A stretch of DNA of 64,000 bases from NCBI RefSeq assembly GCF_014490485.1, contig NZ_JACTVA010000001.1, positions 220,897-284,896 of the forward strand. Reading direction: 5' to 3'. Made by a program: the position numbers and the translations under genes. The notes under the pieces were generated by a model. That model had not been told where the DNA came from. It saw nothing but the letters and a program-made list of their open reading frames with translations, and did no database searches. Source of the stretch: Teichococcus aerophilus (GTDB taxonomy: Bacteria; Pseudomonadota; Alphaproteobacteria; Acetobacterales; Acetobacteraceae). Positions 50,995 through 59,689 of this stretch are shown one piece after another (within the stretch, counting starts at the first letter, position 1; each line of letters starts with the position of its first letter).

Positions 50995-53193
50995 CTAGGC
51001 ACTCGGCGGCGGTAGCGGTGCCGGGTCGGCGAAGCGCCGGACGATGTTGACGACCAACCGCGCGGCGACGTTGTCATACCCATCCACCGGCAACGCGCCG
51101 ATGAAGTTCATCGAGCCCACCGAGAACACCGCGCCGCCATTCGGTGTCTCGAAGAAGGTGAGGTCGGAGCGGATGATGTCCTCCCGCTTCGCCGGCCAGG
51201 TGTGGTCGCGGCGCTCCTCGTTCACCGGCTGGTAGGTCGGGTCCGTCAGCACCGCTCGGCCGATGATCAGCGCGTGGCGCGGGGTGCCCAGCAACGTATC
51301 GGCACGGTCCAGCTCATGGCCCGCCGCGCCGCCGCCCATCAGGCCGCGCTCGCCCAGGCTGGCACCGGGCGATGCCAACTCCGGCATGCCGTCACGCATG
51401 AAGGCCACGCGCGGGTCCAGGATGTCGTCGAGGAACTGGTAGGGGTAGCCGCGATATTCGCCCTGCGTGCTGAAGCCGACACCCACCAGCTGCTGCGGCG
51501 GCCGCCCCAGCCGGCGCCACAGCCCACCATAGCTCCCATCATGCGCGTGGTAGCTCTCGCCGGGCAGTGTCTCCCACAGGCGGATGCCGCCTTCGGCGCG
51601 GCGCAACTCGAAGCTCCAGGGGCCGGTGCCGTGCGGTACCACCTTCCAGTAGAAGCCATTGCCGCCAAGATACATGAACCGCCCGCCCTGGCCGAGATAG
51701 GCCGCCAGCGCATCCAGCGTTTCCACCGTGTGGTACTCGGGGTGCTGGCCGGTCAGCACCACATTGTACTGGGACAGCAAGCCGACGCCTTCCGCATGCA
51801 CATCGTGGTCGGTGATGACCTCGTATTCGATGCCGTTGCGCGTCAGCATGTCGGTGACATAGCTGTCGGCGGAGATCCAGTAGAGGCCGGAGCCGCCCTC
51901 GCTGGGGTCGACCAGATGGATCTGGTTGACGCGCTTGTCGATCAACGGCCGCCGCAGGGTGGACATCACCACGCCGCTGCCATCGGAATGGAAGTTGTAG
52001 GGAGAGACGCCGTACTCCGGGTGCCCGTCCGGCGCTTGCGGCAACGCGCCCCATTCCAGCGAGCGCGGCGTGATCATCGCCTGCCGCCCGGCCTTCTGGA
52101 ACTGGCCGTACACGGTGTAGCTGAAAGTCGGCGCCAGGAACGCCACCTTGGCCTGGGAGCCGGGAATCTTCGCGCGCACGTGGAAGACGATGTTGTCCCG
52201 CACCGTCCTTCCGTCGCGCTCCACCTCCAGGTGCAGCGCGTAGACGCCGCTTTTCCACGTATCCGGCACCACGAAGCTGAGGGAGGGCTGCCAGCCGGCA
52301 TCGCCGATATCGTCGTCGTGGAAATGGATGGCGCCGTACTGGCTGGGGTCCTCGGTCCACCGGTGCACGTCGCCGCGCCAGTCGGAACCGGTCATGGCCC
52401 GCGTCGGCAGGTTGTGCAGGATGCCGTGCGCGCCCGACGGCCCGATATCCTCGATCCGGTCGGTCTGCATGGCACGGGAGAGATCCCATGCCGCCAACAC
52501 TTCGCCCGGCGCGGTGGCCGAGCGGCCGCCGGAGAGGATGCGCGGCTGCTCCACCTTGCCGTTGAAATGCGCCCGGGCCAGGCCATCGCTGCAATCGGCG
52601 GCGATGGAGACGGCACCGGGGCCGGAGAGGCCGCCACTAGCAGGCGCCGAGGCCTCCGCCGTCTCGTCCCGGTCCAGGCGGGGCCGCAGGGGCTGCTGCC
52701 GCAGATGCAGCCGGCCCTGGTCATCCAGCAGGCAGACCAATGCGTGCCAGGACCGTTCCGTCAGCGCGACGCCGGTCCGCAGCGCGGTGGTGCCCGCCGG
52801 CGTCACCAGCCGGCACCAGGCACCATCGGCGTCGAGGCCGAGGGTCAGCGAGCCCGCCTCGCCATGCCAGCACAGCACCGCCTGCTCGCCGGCGGCCAGG
52901 CGCGTCGGCCATACCGTGGCGGCCAGGGCGACGGCGCCGGCGGGCATCGAAACCGCCGGCACCTCCCCCCAGGACCCCAGATGGATATCCTGCTGCTCGC
53001 CCTGGTGCTCGCCTTCCAGCGGCCACGGTGCCGGTACCTCACGATAGCCCGGGCCCCGCGGGTTGGGGTCACCGCAGATGATCTGCGCCACCCGGGCGCG
53101 ATAGGCCCCGCCGCCCTGCACGGAGATCATCACATTCAGCGTCTCGCCGGGGCGGACGCTCCAGCGTTCGACATAGCCGGTAATCGGAAGCAT
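50995..53193 (-). CDS. N,N-dimethylformamidase large-subunit-like hydrolase
   Basis: A 732-residue protein related to the large subunit of dimethylformamidase, an iron amidohydrolase. An N-terminal lectin-like region (about 100-260) precedes the amidohydrolase part: KVAFLAPTFSYTVYGQ, YNFHSDGSGVVMSTLRRPLID, VVLTGQHPEYHTVETLDALAAYLGQGGRFMYLGGNGFYWKV. The HPEY run carries the His and Glu expected as iron ligands, and tyrosines precede it. Full length for the family, but no small subunit gene is adjacent. It is 11 bases after the binding-protein gene, so it is the hydrolase of cassette B. Actual amide substrate unknown. Confidence 0.85.
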   Translation of the reverse strand: MLPITGYVERWSVRPGETLNVMISVQGGGAYRARVAQIICGDPNPRGPGYREVPAPWPLEGEHQGEQQDIHLGSWGEVPAVSMPAGAVALAATVWPTRLAAGEQAVLCWHGEAGSLTLGLDADGAWCRLVTPAGTTALRTGVALTERSWHALVCLLDDQGRLHLRQQPLRPRLDRDETAEASAPASGGLSGPGAVSIAADCSDGLARAHFNGKVEQPRILSGGRSATAPGEVLAAWDLSRAMQTDRIEDIGPSGAHGILHNLPTRAMTGSDWRGDVHRWTEDPSQYGAIHFHDDDIGDAGWQPSLSFVVPDTWKSGVYALHLEVERDGRTVRDNIVFHVRAKIPGSQAKVAFLAPTFSYTVYGQFQKAGRQAMITPRSLEWGALPQAPDGHPEYGVSPYNFHSDGSGVVMSTLRRPLIDKRVNQIHLVDPSEGGSGLYWISADSYVTDMLTRNGIEYEVITDHDVHAEGVGLLSQYNVVLTGQHPEYHTVETLDALAAYLGQGGRFMYLGGNGFYWKVVPHGTGPWSFELRRAEGGIRLWETLPGESYHAHDGSYGGLWRRLGRPPQQLVGVGFSTQGEYRGYPYQFLDDILDPRVAFMRDGMPELASPGASLGERGLMGGGAAGHELDRADTLLGTPRHALIIGRAVLTDPTYQPVNEERRDHTWPAKREDIIRSDLTFFETPNGGAVFSVGSMNFIGALPVDGYDNVAARLVVNIVRRFADPAPLPPPSA

Positions 53194-53204
53194 GGATCAG
53201 AGCC

Positions 53205-54809
53205 TCAGCCGCGACGGAGATGCCAGAACAGGGGCAGGCCCTTCAGCATGCCAGTCAATTCCTTCTTGTAGGCCGTTGGCTGGTAGAACAGCCCCAGCGG
53301 CACGTAGGGGACGTCGATGAAAGCCTGGCGCTGCGCCTTGATGCCGATCTCCCGCTGCGCCGCCGCGTCGGGCGCGGTGAACCAGCTGTCACGCAGCGCC
53401 TCCAGCTCCGGGCTGCGGGACCAGCCGAAGGTCGCACGGTCGCCGCTGCCGCGCAGGAAGTTGTGCGCGGAGGGATTGAGCTGGGTGACGCCGGCCGAAT
53501 AGGTGCAGAAGACGCTGTAGCCGCCCTGGTCGAGCCCGTTGCGGTTGCCCATGCGGGTCAGCATGCTGCCCCAGTCCATCAACTGGTAGTCGGTGTTGAT
53601 ATCCAGCCGCCGGAACAGGTCGGCCATCACCTCGCTCATCGCCTTGATCGAGGGGAAGTCGGACGGCGCCATCAGCAGCACGCGCTCGCCCTTGTAGCCC
53701 GCTTCCTTCAGCGCCTTCTTGGAATCCTCGATGCTGCGGCTGCCGTCCAGCGCGCTCATGCCCTCTGTGTTCGCCATGGTGCCGCCGGGGGCGAAGAAGC
53801 CGATGCCGTCCTTCCACAGACTCTGGTCCTCGCCGGCGATGGCGGTCATGAAGTCGCTCTGCTTGATCGCGCCGAGGATGGCGCGGCGGATCGCCGGATT
53901 ATCGAAGGGCGGCTGGGTGTGGTTGAAGCGCAGCACGCCGATGGCGCCGTAGGGGTCGAGCACCTCCACGTTGAGGTTGCGGTTGCGCTTCAGCGTCGGC
54001 AGCAGGTCGTAGATGGGCTGTTCCCACCAATCGATCTCGCCGCGCTGCAGGGCGGCGGCGGCGGTGCTGGCATCCGGCATCACCTGCCATTCCACCCGGT
54101 CGAACCCCGCCTGCTTCGGCCCGGCCAGCAGGCTGGCGGTGCCGGACGGGCGCGGCACGTAGCCCGCGAACCGCTCATAGACGAGGCGGGAGCCGGAGAC
54201 ATGCTGGTCGGCGCGGAAGCGGAAGGGGCCGCTGCCCACCAGCTCCTTCACCGGCGGCACAGGATCGTTGGCGGAGGCCAGGCGCTCCGGCATGATGAAG
54301 GCGACGATGGCGCCTACCTTGCCGAGCGCCTCCGGCAGCATGGGGAAGGGGGATTTCAGCCGCCATCGCACCGTGCGGTCATCCGGCGCGGCCAGTTCGT
54401 CCACCACCGCCATCAGGGAATTGCCGAAGGCATCCCGGTGCGCCCAGCGCCGCAGGCTGGCCACCACGTCCCGCGCCCGCACCGGCTCCCCATCATGGAA
54501 GCGCAGGCCTTCGCGTAGCGTCATGGTCACCAGCTTGCCGCCGTCCTCGACGGTGTGGCCCTCGACCATCTGCGGCTGCGTCACGCCCTGCTCGTCGATG
54601 CCGTAGAGCGTGTCGAAGATCAGGAAGCCGTGGTTGCGGTTGACCAGCCCGGTGGTGATGGTCGGGTCCAGGATGGCGGCATCGGCCTGCGGCACGAAGA
54701 TCAGCGTCTTCGCCGCGGCGCTTTGCGCGCCGGCCAGGCGAGGCGCGCCGAGCGTGGCGCCGGCGGCACCGAGGGCGAGGGAGTTGCGGAACAGGTCACG
54801 GCGGAGCAT
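53205..54809 (-). CDS. ABC transporter substrate-binding protein, SBP_bac_5 family (orphan, cassette B)
   Basis: A 534-residue paralogue of the protein at 19430-21013. Tat-like signal MLRRDLFRNSLALGAAGATL. Shared text includes VVASLRRWAHRD, LVGSGPFRF, DWWEQPIYDLLPTLKRNRNLNVEVLD, QPPFDNPAIRRAI and the end YVPLGLFYQPTAYKKEL. Again no permease or ATPase gene follows. Its position between an aminotransferase (72 bases upstream) and an amide hydrolase (11 bases downstream) mirrors cassette A. Confidence 0.92.
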   Translation of the reverse strand: MLRRDLFRNSLALGAAGATLGAPRLAGAQSAAAKTLIFVPQADAAILDPTITTGLVNRNHGFLIFDTLYGIDEQGVTQPQMVEGHTVEDGGKLVTMTLREGLRFHDGEPVRARDVVASLRRWAHRDAFGNSLMAVVDELAAPDDRTVRWRLKSPFPMLPEALGKVGAIVAFIMPERLASANDPVPPVKELVGSGPFRFRADQHVSGSRLVYERFAGYVPRPSGTASLLAGPKQAGFDRVEWQVMPDASTAAAALQRGEIDWWEQPIYDLLPTLKRNRNLNVEVLDPYGAIGVLRFNHTQPPFDNPAIRRAILGAIKQSDFMTAIAGEDQSLWKDGIGFFAPGGTMANTEGMSALDGSRSIEDSKKALKEAGYKGERVLLMAPSDFPSIKAMSEVMADLFRRLDINTDYQLMDWGSMLTRMGNRNGLDQGGYSVFCTYSAGVTQLNPSAHNFLRGSGDRATFGWSRSPELEALRDSWFTAPDAAAQREIGIKAQRQAFIDVPYVPLGLFYQPTAYKKELTGMLKGLPLFWHLRRG

Positions 54810-54881
54810 GGCAGGTCCTCCTCAGGAGACGTGGCGGCGCTGGCTATTCCCGTGCAGTCGTCTTCTTGCTTGCGCCCGGCC

Positions 54882-56279
54882 TTACTCGGCGGCGGCGGTA
54901 TGCGGTTGGGCCAGCCCGGCTTCCACGCTGGCCAGGGTGCGGCCGAAGAGATCGAGAATCTCATCCACGCCCGCCGCGTCGATGATCAGCGGCGGGCAAA
55001 GGCCGATCGTGTCGCCCATCGCGCGGATCACCAGGCCGTTGCGCAGCGCTTCGGCGTCGAAGCGCGCGCCGATCTTCAGCGCCGGGTCGAAGGCGGTGCG
55101 GCTGGCGGGCTCGGCCACCAGTTCCACGCCGATCATCAGCCCGGCGCCCCGCACCTGGCCGACGATGCGCGATTGCGCCGCCAGCGCATCCAGCCCCGCC
55201 CGCAGCCGCGCGCCCATGGCGCGGACATGCGGCACGACGTCCATTTCCTCGTAGATACGGATCGTCTCCAGCGCCACGGCGACGCCGACGGGGTGGCCGG
55301 AATTGGTGAAGCCGTGGCCAAAGATCTCGCCACCCTTGTTCATCTCCGCCAGCGCATCCTGGATCGGCTTGCCGAGGATCACGGCCGAGATGGGGAAGTA
55401 GGAGGAGGAGATACCCTTCGCCAGCGCCACCATGTCCGGCTGCATGCCGACCGTCTGGCTGCCCCACATCTCACCAGTGCGGCCGAAGCCGCAAACGACT
55501 TCGTCGCCCAGCACCAGGATATCGTGCCGGCGCAGCACCGCCTCGATGGCCGGGAAGTAGCCTGCGGGCGGCACGATGATGCCGCCGCCGGCATTGATCG
55601 GCTCCGCGATGAAGGCGGCGATGGTGTCCGCGCCCTCGCGCAGGATCAGTTCTTCGAGTGTGGCGGCCAGGCGGATGACGAAGGCGGCCTCGTCTTCGCC
55701 CGGCTGCATGCCGTGATAGGCATCGGGGCACAGCGTGTGCAGGAAGCCCGGCAGCGGCAGGCCGAACTCGCGGTGCATGCGCGGCATGCCGCACATCGAG
55801 GCCGCGACGATGGTGGAGCCATGGAAGCCACGGTCGCGCGAGATGATCTTGCGCTTGCCCGGCTTGCCGCGAACCGTGTGGTACACCCAGGCCAGCTTGA
55901 CCATGGTCTCCGTCGCCTCGGAGCCCGAGGTGGCGAAATAGGCCTGCGCCTGCGGGATGGGGCTGAGGGCGACCAGCTTCTCCGCCAGGTCGATCGTCGC
56001 GGCCGGGGTCTTGTGGTTGAAGGTGTGGTAGAAGCCGAACTTGTCGTAGGCCTCCGCCGCCGCGCGCTTCAGCCGTGCTTCGGAAAAACCCAGGGACGTG
56101 CACCAGAGTCCCGCCATCGCCTCGACATACCGCTTGCCCTGGCTGTCGAAGACATGGATGCCCTCGCCCCGTTCCATGATCAGCGGGCCGTTGGCGGCGT
56201 GCGCCTGGGCGTTGGTCTGGGAATGCAGGTGGAACATCACGTCCCGGGCTTCCGCGGAATTCGGGGTAGGGGTCGACAT
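54882..56279 (-). CDS. Class III (omega-) aminotransferase
   Basis: A 465-residue PLP enzyme that transfers an amine from a primary or beta-amine donor. Seen: RGEGIHVFDSQGKRYVEAMAGLWCTSLGFSE, FATSGSEATETMVKLAWVYH, the pyridine-binding DEVVCGFGRTGEMWG, and PLP lysine in DMVALAKGISSSYFPISA. It resembles taurine/putrescine/beta-alanine-pyruvate transaminases. Start: ATG 56279 with AGGAG eight bases upstream; a longer frame to 56306 reaches into the operator. First gene of cassette B, divergent from the GntR gene. Confidence 0.92.
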   Translation of the reverse strand: MSTPTPNSAEARDVMFHLHSQTNAQAHAANGPLIMERGEGIHVFDSQGKRYVEAMAGLWCTSLGFSEARLKRAAAEAYDKFGFYHTFNHKTPAATIDLAEKLVALSPIPQAQAYFATSGSEATETMVKLAWVYHTVRGKPGKRKIISRDRGFHGSTIVAASMCGMPRMHREFGLPLPGFLHTLCPDAYHGMQPGEDEAAFVIRLAATLEELILREGADTIAAFIAEPINAGGGIIVPPAGYFPAIEAVLRRHDILVLGDEVVCGFGRTGEMWGSQTVGMQPDMVALAKGISSSYFPISAVILGKPIQDALAEMNKGGEIFGHGFTNSGHPVGVAVALETIRIYEEMDVVPHVRAMGARLRAGLDALAAQSRIVGQVRGAGLMIGVELVAEPASRTAFDPALKIGARFDAEALRNGLVIRAMGDTIGLCPPLIIDAAGVDEILDLFGRTLASVEAGLAQPHTAAAE

Positions 56280-56303
56280 GCGGGTGCTCCTGACCAGGGG
56301 AGA

Positions 56304-56333
56304 CAAATTGGCCTGACCAATTTGGCCTGGCCA
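56304..56333. promoter_or_regulatory. GntR-type operator between the aminotransferase and gntR genes
   Basis: CAAATTGG-CCTGA-CCAATTTG (56304-56324) is a perfect inverted repeat with 8-base arms, of the TTGGTxxxACCAA type recognised by FadR/PdhR-like FCD regulators. A second, overlapping palindrome TGGCC-T-GGCCA follows at 56323-56333. It sits between the two divergent genes, 25 bases from the aminotransferase start. Confidence 0.8.
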
Positions 56334-56378
56334 CTGTCATATTGGCCGCCCAGCTTGTCAAACCCTTAAATAGGATGC

Positions 56379-57131
56379 TTGAAGCCCGCCATGCTCCCCG
56401 CCGCCCCCGCCACACCCGTCATGCGCAGCTTCGAAACCGTCGCCCGGCAGATCGCGGCGCTGGTACAGCAGGACCATCAGGTCGGCCAGCGCCTGCCGGC
56501 GGAGCGAGAACTGGCGAAGCGCTTCGGCGTCTCCCGCCCCACCATCCGGGAGGCCATCCTCTCCCTGCAGATGGCGGGGATGCTGGAGGTGCGGAAGAAC
56601 AGCGGGGCGTATGTCATCAGCCGGCAGGAAGCGCCGGAGCTGAAGGGCCTCTCCGGCTTCGGGCCTTTCGAGAACCTGCAGGCGCGGCGGATGATCGAGC
56701 CGCAGATCGCGGCGCTGGCCGCCCAGCACGCGACGCCGCTGCAGCTGGCCGCCATGGCCGGCACGCTGGCCGACATGCGCGCCGAGCACGCGCGCGGCGC
56801 GGAGGCCGACGCCGCCGACCATCGCTTCCATATCCTGCTGGCGGAGGCCAGCGGCAACGGCGTGCTGGTGCCGATCGCGGACCAGCTCTGGCGTGGGCAG
56901 ATCGACAGCGGCATCTGGCAGGACATCCACCGCTACATGCCGATGGAGCGCTACCGCACCACCTGGCTGCGCGACCACGAGGCCATCTTCCGCGCGGTGG
57001 AGGAGGGCAAGCCGCGTGGTGCCTCCCTGGCCATGACGCGGCATCTGGCGAATATCCACGCGGCGCTGATGGAAACCACCGGCCGTGGGGCCATGTCCGG
57101 CGAGGCCGACCATGACGGCGGCGCGGAATGA
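56379..57131 (+). CDS. GntR family transcriptional regulator (FadR-type, FCD domain)
   Basis: A 250-residue regulator: wHTH at about 15-85 (SFETVARQIAALVQQDHQVGQRLPAERELAKRFGVSRPTIREAILSLQMAGMLEV) and an FCD domain (RRMIEPQIAALAAQHA, DHRFHILLAEASGNGVLV, RDHEAIFRAVEEGK) with metal-type histidines. The TTG start at 56379 has AGGA five bases upstream; ATG at 56391 or 56421 is possible. It presumably binds the palindromes at 56304-56333 and controls both the aminotransferase unit and its own gene. The SDR gene follows after ten bases. Confidence 0.9.
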   Translation: MKPAMLPAAPATPVMRSFETVARQIAALVQQDHQVGQRLPAERELAKRFGVSRPTIREAILSLQMAGMLEVRKNSGAYVISRQEAPELKGLSGFGPFENLQARRMIEPQIAALAAQHATPLQLAAMAGTLADMRAEHARGAEADAADHRFHILLAEASGNGVLVPIADQLWRGQIDSGIWQDIHRYMPMERYRTTWLRDHEAIFRAVEEGKPRGASLAMTRHLANIHAALMETTGRGAMSGEADHDGGAE

Positions 57132-57141
57132 GGAGACGACC

Positions 57142-57843
57142 ATGTCCGGCTTGCCCTATCGCAGCGCCCTGATCATCGGTGCCGGCGCCGGTATCAGCGC
57201 CTCCGTCGCCCGCATGCTGAGTACGGCGGGGCTGAAGGTGGCCCTGGCGGCGCGGAATACGGGGAAGCTGGCGGAACTCGCGGCCGAAACCGGGGCCGAG
57301 ACCTTCGCCGCCGATGCCGCCGACCCCGCCTCGGTCGAGGCGCTGTTCCAGGCGGTGGATGCGCGGATCGGCGCGCCCGAGGTGGTCATCTACAACGCCA
57401 GCTTACGCGCCTCCGGCCCCCTGGCGGAGCTGGACCCCGAGACGGTGCGCCGGGCAGTGGAGATCACCGGCTTCGGTGGCTTTCTGGCGGTGCGTCAGGC
57501 AGCGAAGCGCATGGGGCCGAAGGGCCACGGCGCCATCCTGCTGACCGGCGCGACGGCCAGCGTGAAGGGCTTTTCCGGCTCCGCCGCCTTCGCCATGGGC
57601 AAGTTCGCCCTGCGCGGCCTGGCGCAGAGCGCGGCGCGGGAGCTGGGTCCGCAGGGCATCCATGTCGCCCACATCGTCGTCGATGGCGGCGTGCGGAGCG
57701 AGAAGCGGCCGGAGCCGGCGGACCGGCCGGACAGTCTGCTGAGCCCGGACGGCGTCGCCCAGACCTACCTGGACCTGCTACGCCAGCCGCGCAGTGCCTG
57801 GTCCCTGGAAGTTGAGCTGCGCCCCTGGGTGGAGCACTTCTGA
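57142..57843 (+). CDS. SDR family protein of the SDR_c10 type, catalytic Tyr replaced by Phe
   Basis: A 233-residue SDR with an incomplete nucleotide motif (IIGAGAGISASVARML) and FAMGK where the catalytic Tyr-x3-Lys should be: Tyr is Phe, Lys is kept. This matches the known SDR_c10 subgroup, which shows both changes, so it is a family trait rather than a mutation. Active-site region TGATASVKGFSG. Start: ATG 57142 next to GGAG. It is co-transcribed with gntR, and its stop lies one base from the convergent monooxygenase stop. Role in cassette B unknown. Confidence 0.87.
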   Translation: MSGLPYRSALIIGAGAGISASVARMLSTAGLKVALAARNTGKLAELAAETGAETFAADAADPASVEALFQAVDARIGAPEVVIYNASLRASGPLAELDPETVRRAVEITGFGGFLAVRQAAKRMGPKGHGAILLTGATASVKGFSGSAAFAMGKFALRGLAQSAARELGPQGIHVAHIVVDGGVRSEKRPEPADRPDSLLSPDGVAQTYLDLLRQPRSAWSLEVELRPWVEHF

Positions 57844-57844
57844 C

Positions 57845-59353
57845 TCAGGCGCCGGACCCACCGCCCGGCATGATCCGCCGCAGATAGGCGGCGATCGCCA
57901 CGCTGTCGGTCGCGGAGCACGCGACATAGCCATCCGGGCGCACCAGCCACAGCGCATCCGGCTGCACGGGCGGCCGGGGCATGGGCTCCAGCAACTGCGG
58001 GAACACGCCGATCAGGTCGTCCACCGCGCCGCTGGGCTGCGCGAACAATGCAAAGCGCGGCGTGGCACCGGTGCCGGGTGGTGCCTGCCCCACTGTGGGC
58101 GGCAGGCGCGCGCCCGGTCGGGGCCCGTCGCCGGGCAGGGCGGGGCCGTTCAGCGGGCTGTCGGGGTAGCCGGTCGCCAGTTCGGTAAGGGTCTCGGCCA
58201 CCGCGTGCTGGACCGGGCCGAGGCCGAGCACGAGGTGGGCGATCAGGTTCCGCGCACCCTGGGCGATGGGGTTCCGCAGCGTGGCGACGGTGGTCAGCCG
58301 GTCCGCCGCCTTCAGCACCGCGTCGCCCACCGCGCTGCGTTCCGGGCCGTAGCTGTCCAGCAGCCGGTCGGCGCAGGTGCCATGGATCACCAGGGCCAGT
58401 TTCCAGGCCAGGTTGAACGCGTCCTGCATGCCGGTGTTCATGCCCTGGCCGCCGGCGGGGCTGTGGATATGCGCCGCGTCGCCGGCCAGGAACGCGCGGC
58501 CCCAGCGATAGCGCGCGACCTTGCGGCCGTTGATGTTGAAGCCTGCCAGCCAGACCGGGTCATGCGCCACCAGGCCCGGCGGCCCGCGGCGTTGCATCAC
58601 CGCTTGCACCTGCTCCAGCGTCGGGGCGGGTGAGCGCGCCAGACCGGATGGCGGCAGATCGGCGAGCACCCTGGAGCGGCCGGGCGAGATGGGGAAAACG
58701 ACGAGCACGCCATCCCGGTGCCAGTAGACGGCGGCTTCCGAATCCGGAAACGGGTAGCCGTGCAGATGCACGTCGGCCAGCATCCAGTTGCTGTCCATCG
58801 TCTTGCCGGCGAAGGTCGCGCCAACGCCGTGGCGCACCGCGCTATGGGCGCCGTCGCACCCCACCAGCCAACCAGCCCTGAGGCTTTCCTGCCGCCCGTC
58901 GGGGTGCCGCAGCACGGCCTGGACATCATCCTCGCCCTGGGTGAAGGATTCCAGTTCCACCTGCCGCTCGACGGTGACGCCCTGCGCGGCCAGGCCAGCT
59001 TCCAGCAGGCGCTCGGTCTCCGATTGCGGCAGCATCAGGCCGTAGGGATAGGGGCTGCCGACGCCATCCATGCGGATGCGGCCGACAACCGCATCGCCCG
59101 CGACGATGTTGACCCCATGCAGCTTGCATCCGGCCGCGACAAACGGCGCCGCGCCGATGCCGCGGTCCAGCAGCTCCAGCGTCCGGCTCCACAGGACCAG
59201 GGCCTTGGAGGTCTCGCTGCGCCCGGCGGCCTTGTCGACGATGCGGACGGGAATGCCGTAGCGGGCCAGCTCTGCCGCCAGGGTCAGGCCGACCGGCCCA
59301 GCCCCGGCAATCAGGACGAGGCCCTTGGCGGGCGCGGCGGTCTCGGGCGGCAT
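57845..59353 (-). CDS. FAD-dependent aromatic monooxygenase (class A flavoprotein)
   Basis: A 502-residue PHBH-fold hydroxylase of the PheA/TfdB/RdmE type: IAGAGPVGLTLAAELARYG near residue 15, WLVGCDGAHSAVR (DG motif), and FLAGDAAHIHSPAGGQGMNTGMQDAFNLAWKLA (GD motif), then a C-terminal thioredoxin-like region, shortened. It would hydroxylate a phenolic or polyketide-like aromatic with NAD(P)H and O2. Start: ATG 59353 with AGGAG nine bases upstream. It has its own promoter region and is not part of the gntR-SDR unit. Confidence 0.9.
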   Translation of the reverse strand: MPPETAAPAKGLVLIAGAGPVGLTLAAELARYGIPVRIVDKAAGRSETSKALVLWSRTLELLDRGIGAAPFVAAGCKLHGVNIVAGDAVVGRIRMDGVGSPYPYGLMLPQSETERLLEAGLAAQGVTVERQVELESFTQGEDDVQAVLRHPDGRQESLRAGWLVGCDGAHSAVRHGVGATFAGKTMDSNWMLADVHLHGYPFPDSEAAVYWHRDGVLVVFPISPGRSRVLADLPPSGLARSPAPTLEQVQAVMQRRGPPGLVAHDPVWLAGFNINGRKVARYRWGRAFLAGDAAHIHSPAGGQGMNTGMQDAFNLAWKLALVIHGTCADRLLDSYGPERSAVGDAVLKAADRLTTVATLRNPIAQGARNLIAHLVLGLGPVQHAVAETLTELATGYPDSPLNGPALPGDGPRPGARLPPTVGQAPPGTGATPRFALFAQPSGAVDDLIGVFPQLLEPMPRPPVQPDALWLVRPDGYVACSATDSVAIAAYLRRIMPGGGSGA

Positions 59354-59689
59354 CGCGGCATTCTCCTGCACTGGCTGGGGCGCCGTAGCGCGGCGGGCGC
59401 CGTTGCCGGGACGCTAGGCGAAAGGTGCGGCGGGAGTCCCGCACAACATCCGAAAATGCCGAAGCCTGGGGGTGACAGGCTTTGCGCCGGCCGCGCACTC
59501 AGCCAATGGTCAGCCGCGCGCTACCCAGGATGGCGGGAGACGCAGCGGCCGAACGGTGCCGCGGGAAGCGGTGCGTACCCTGCCGAAGACGTCCCTTGGC
59601 CGGCGGCGAGGACGCTTGGGAATACATCTCGTAAGCCGCACCGCCTGGACGTGGCCTCGCCCCGAGCCAGCCATCCCGGCGCGTCAGCG
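59354..59689. other. Intergenic region, 336 bp
   Basis: Lies between the monooxygenase start and the end of the siderophore-binding-protein gene, both minus strand. A short imperfect hairpin (GTGCGG...CCCGCAC, 59425-59444) is present. The stretch near 59549-59580 recalls part of a cobalamin riboswitch, but the key elements are missing. No gene seen. Confidence 0.5.

Noticed and set aside
51202..53271. Long plus-strand open frame antisense to the DMFase-like gene
   Set aside because: Shadow frame without ribosome site; the minus strand matches the family over its full length.
59549..59580. GGTGCC-GCGGGAAGCGGTGC resembles the 5' part of a cobalamin riboswitch on the plus strand
   Set aside because: The CGCAACTG core and B12 box are absent, and no plus-strand gene follows.
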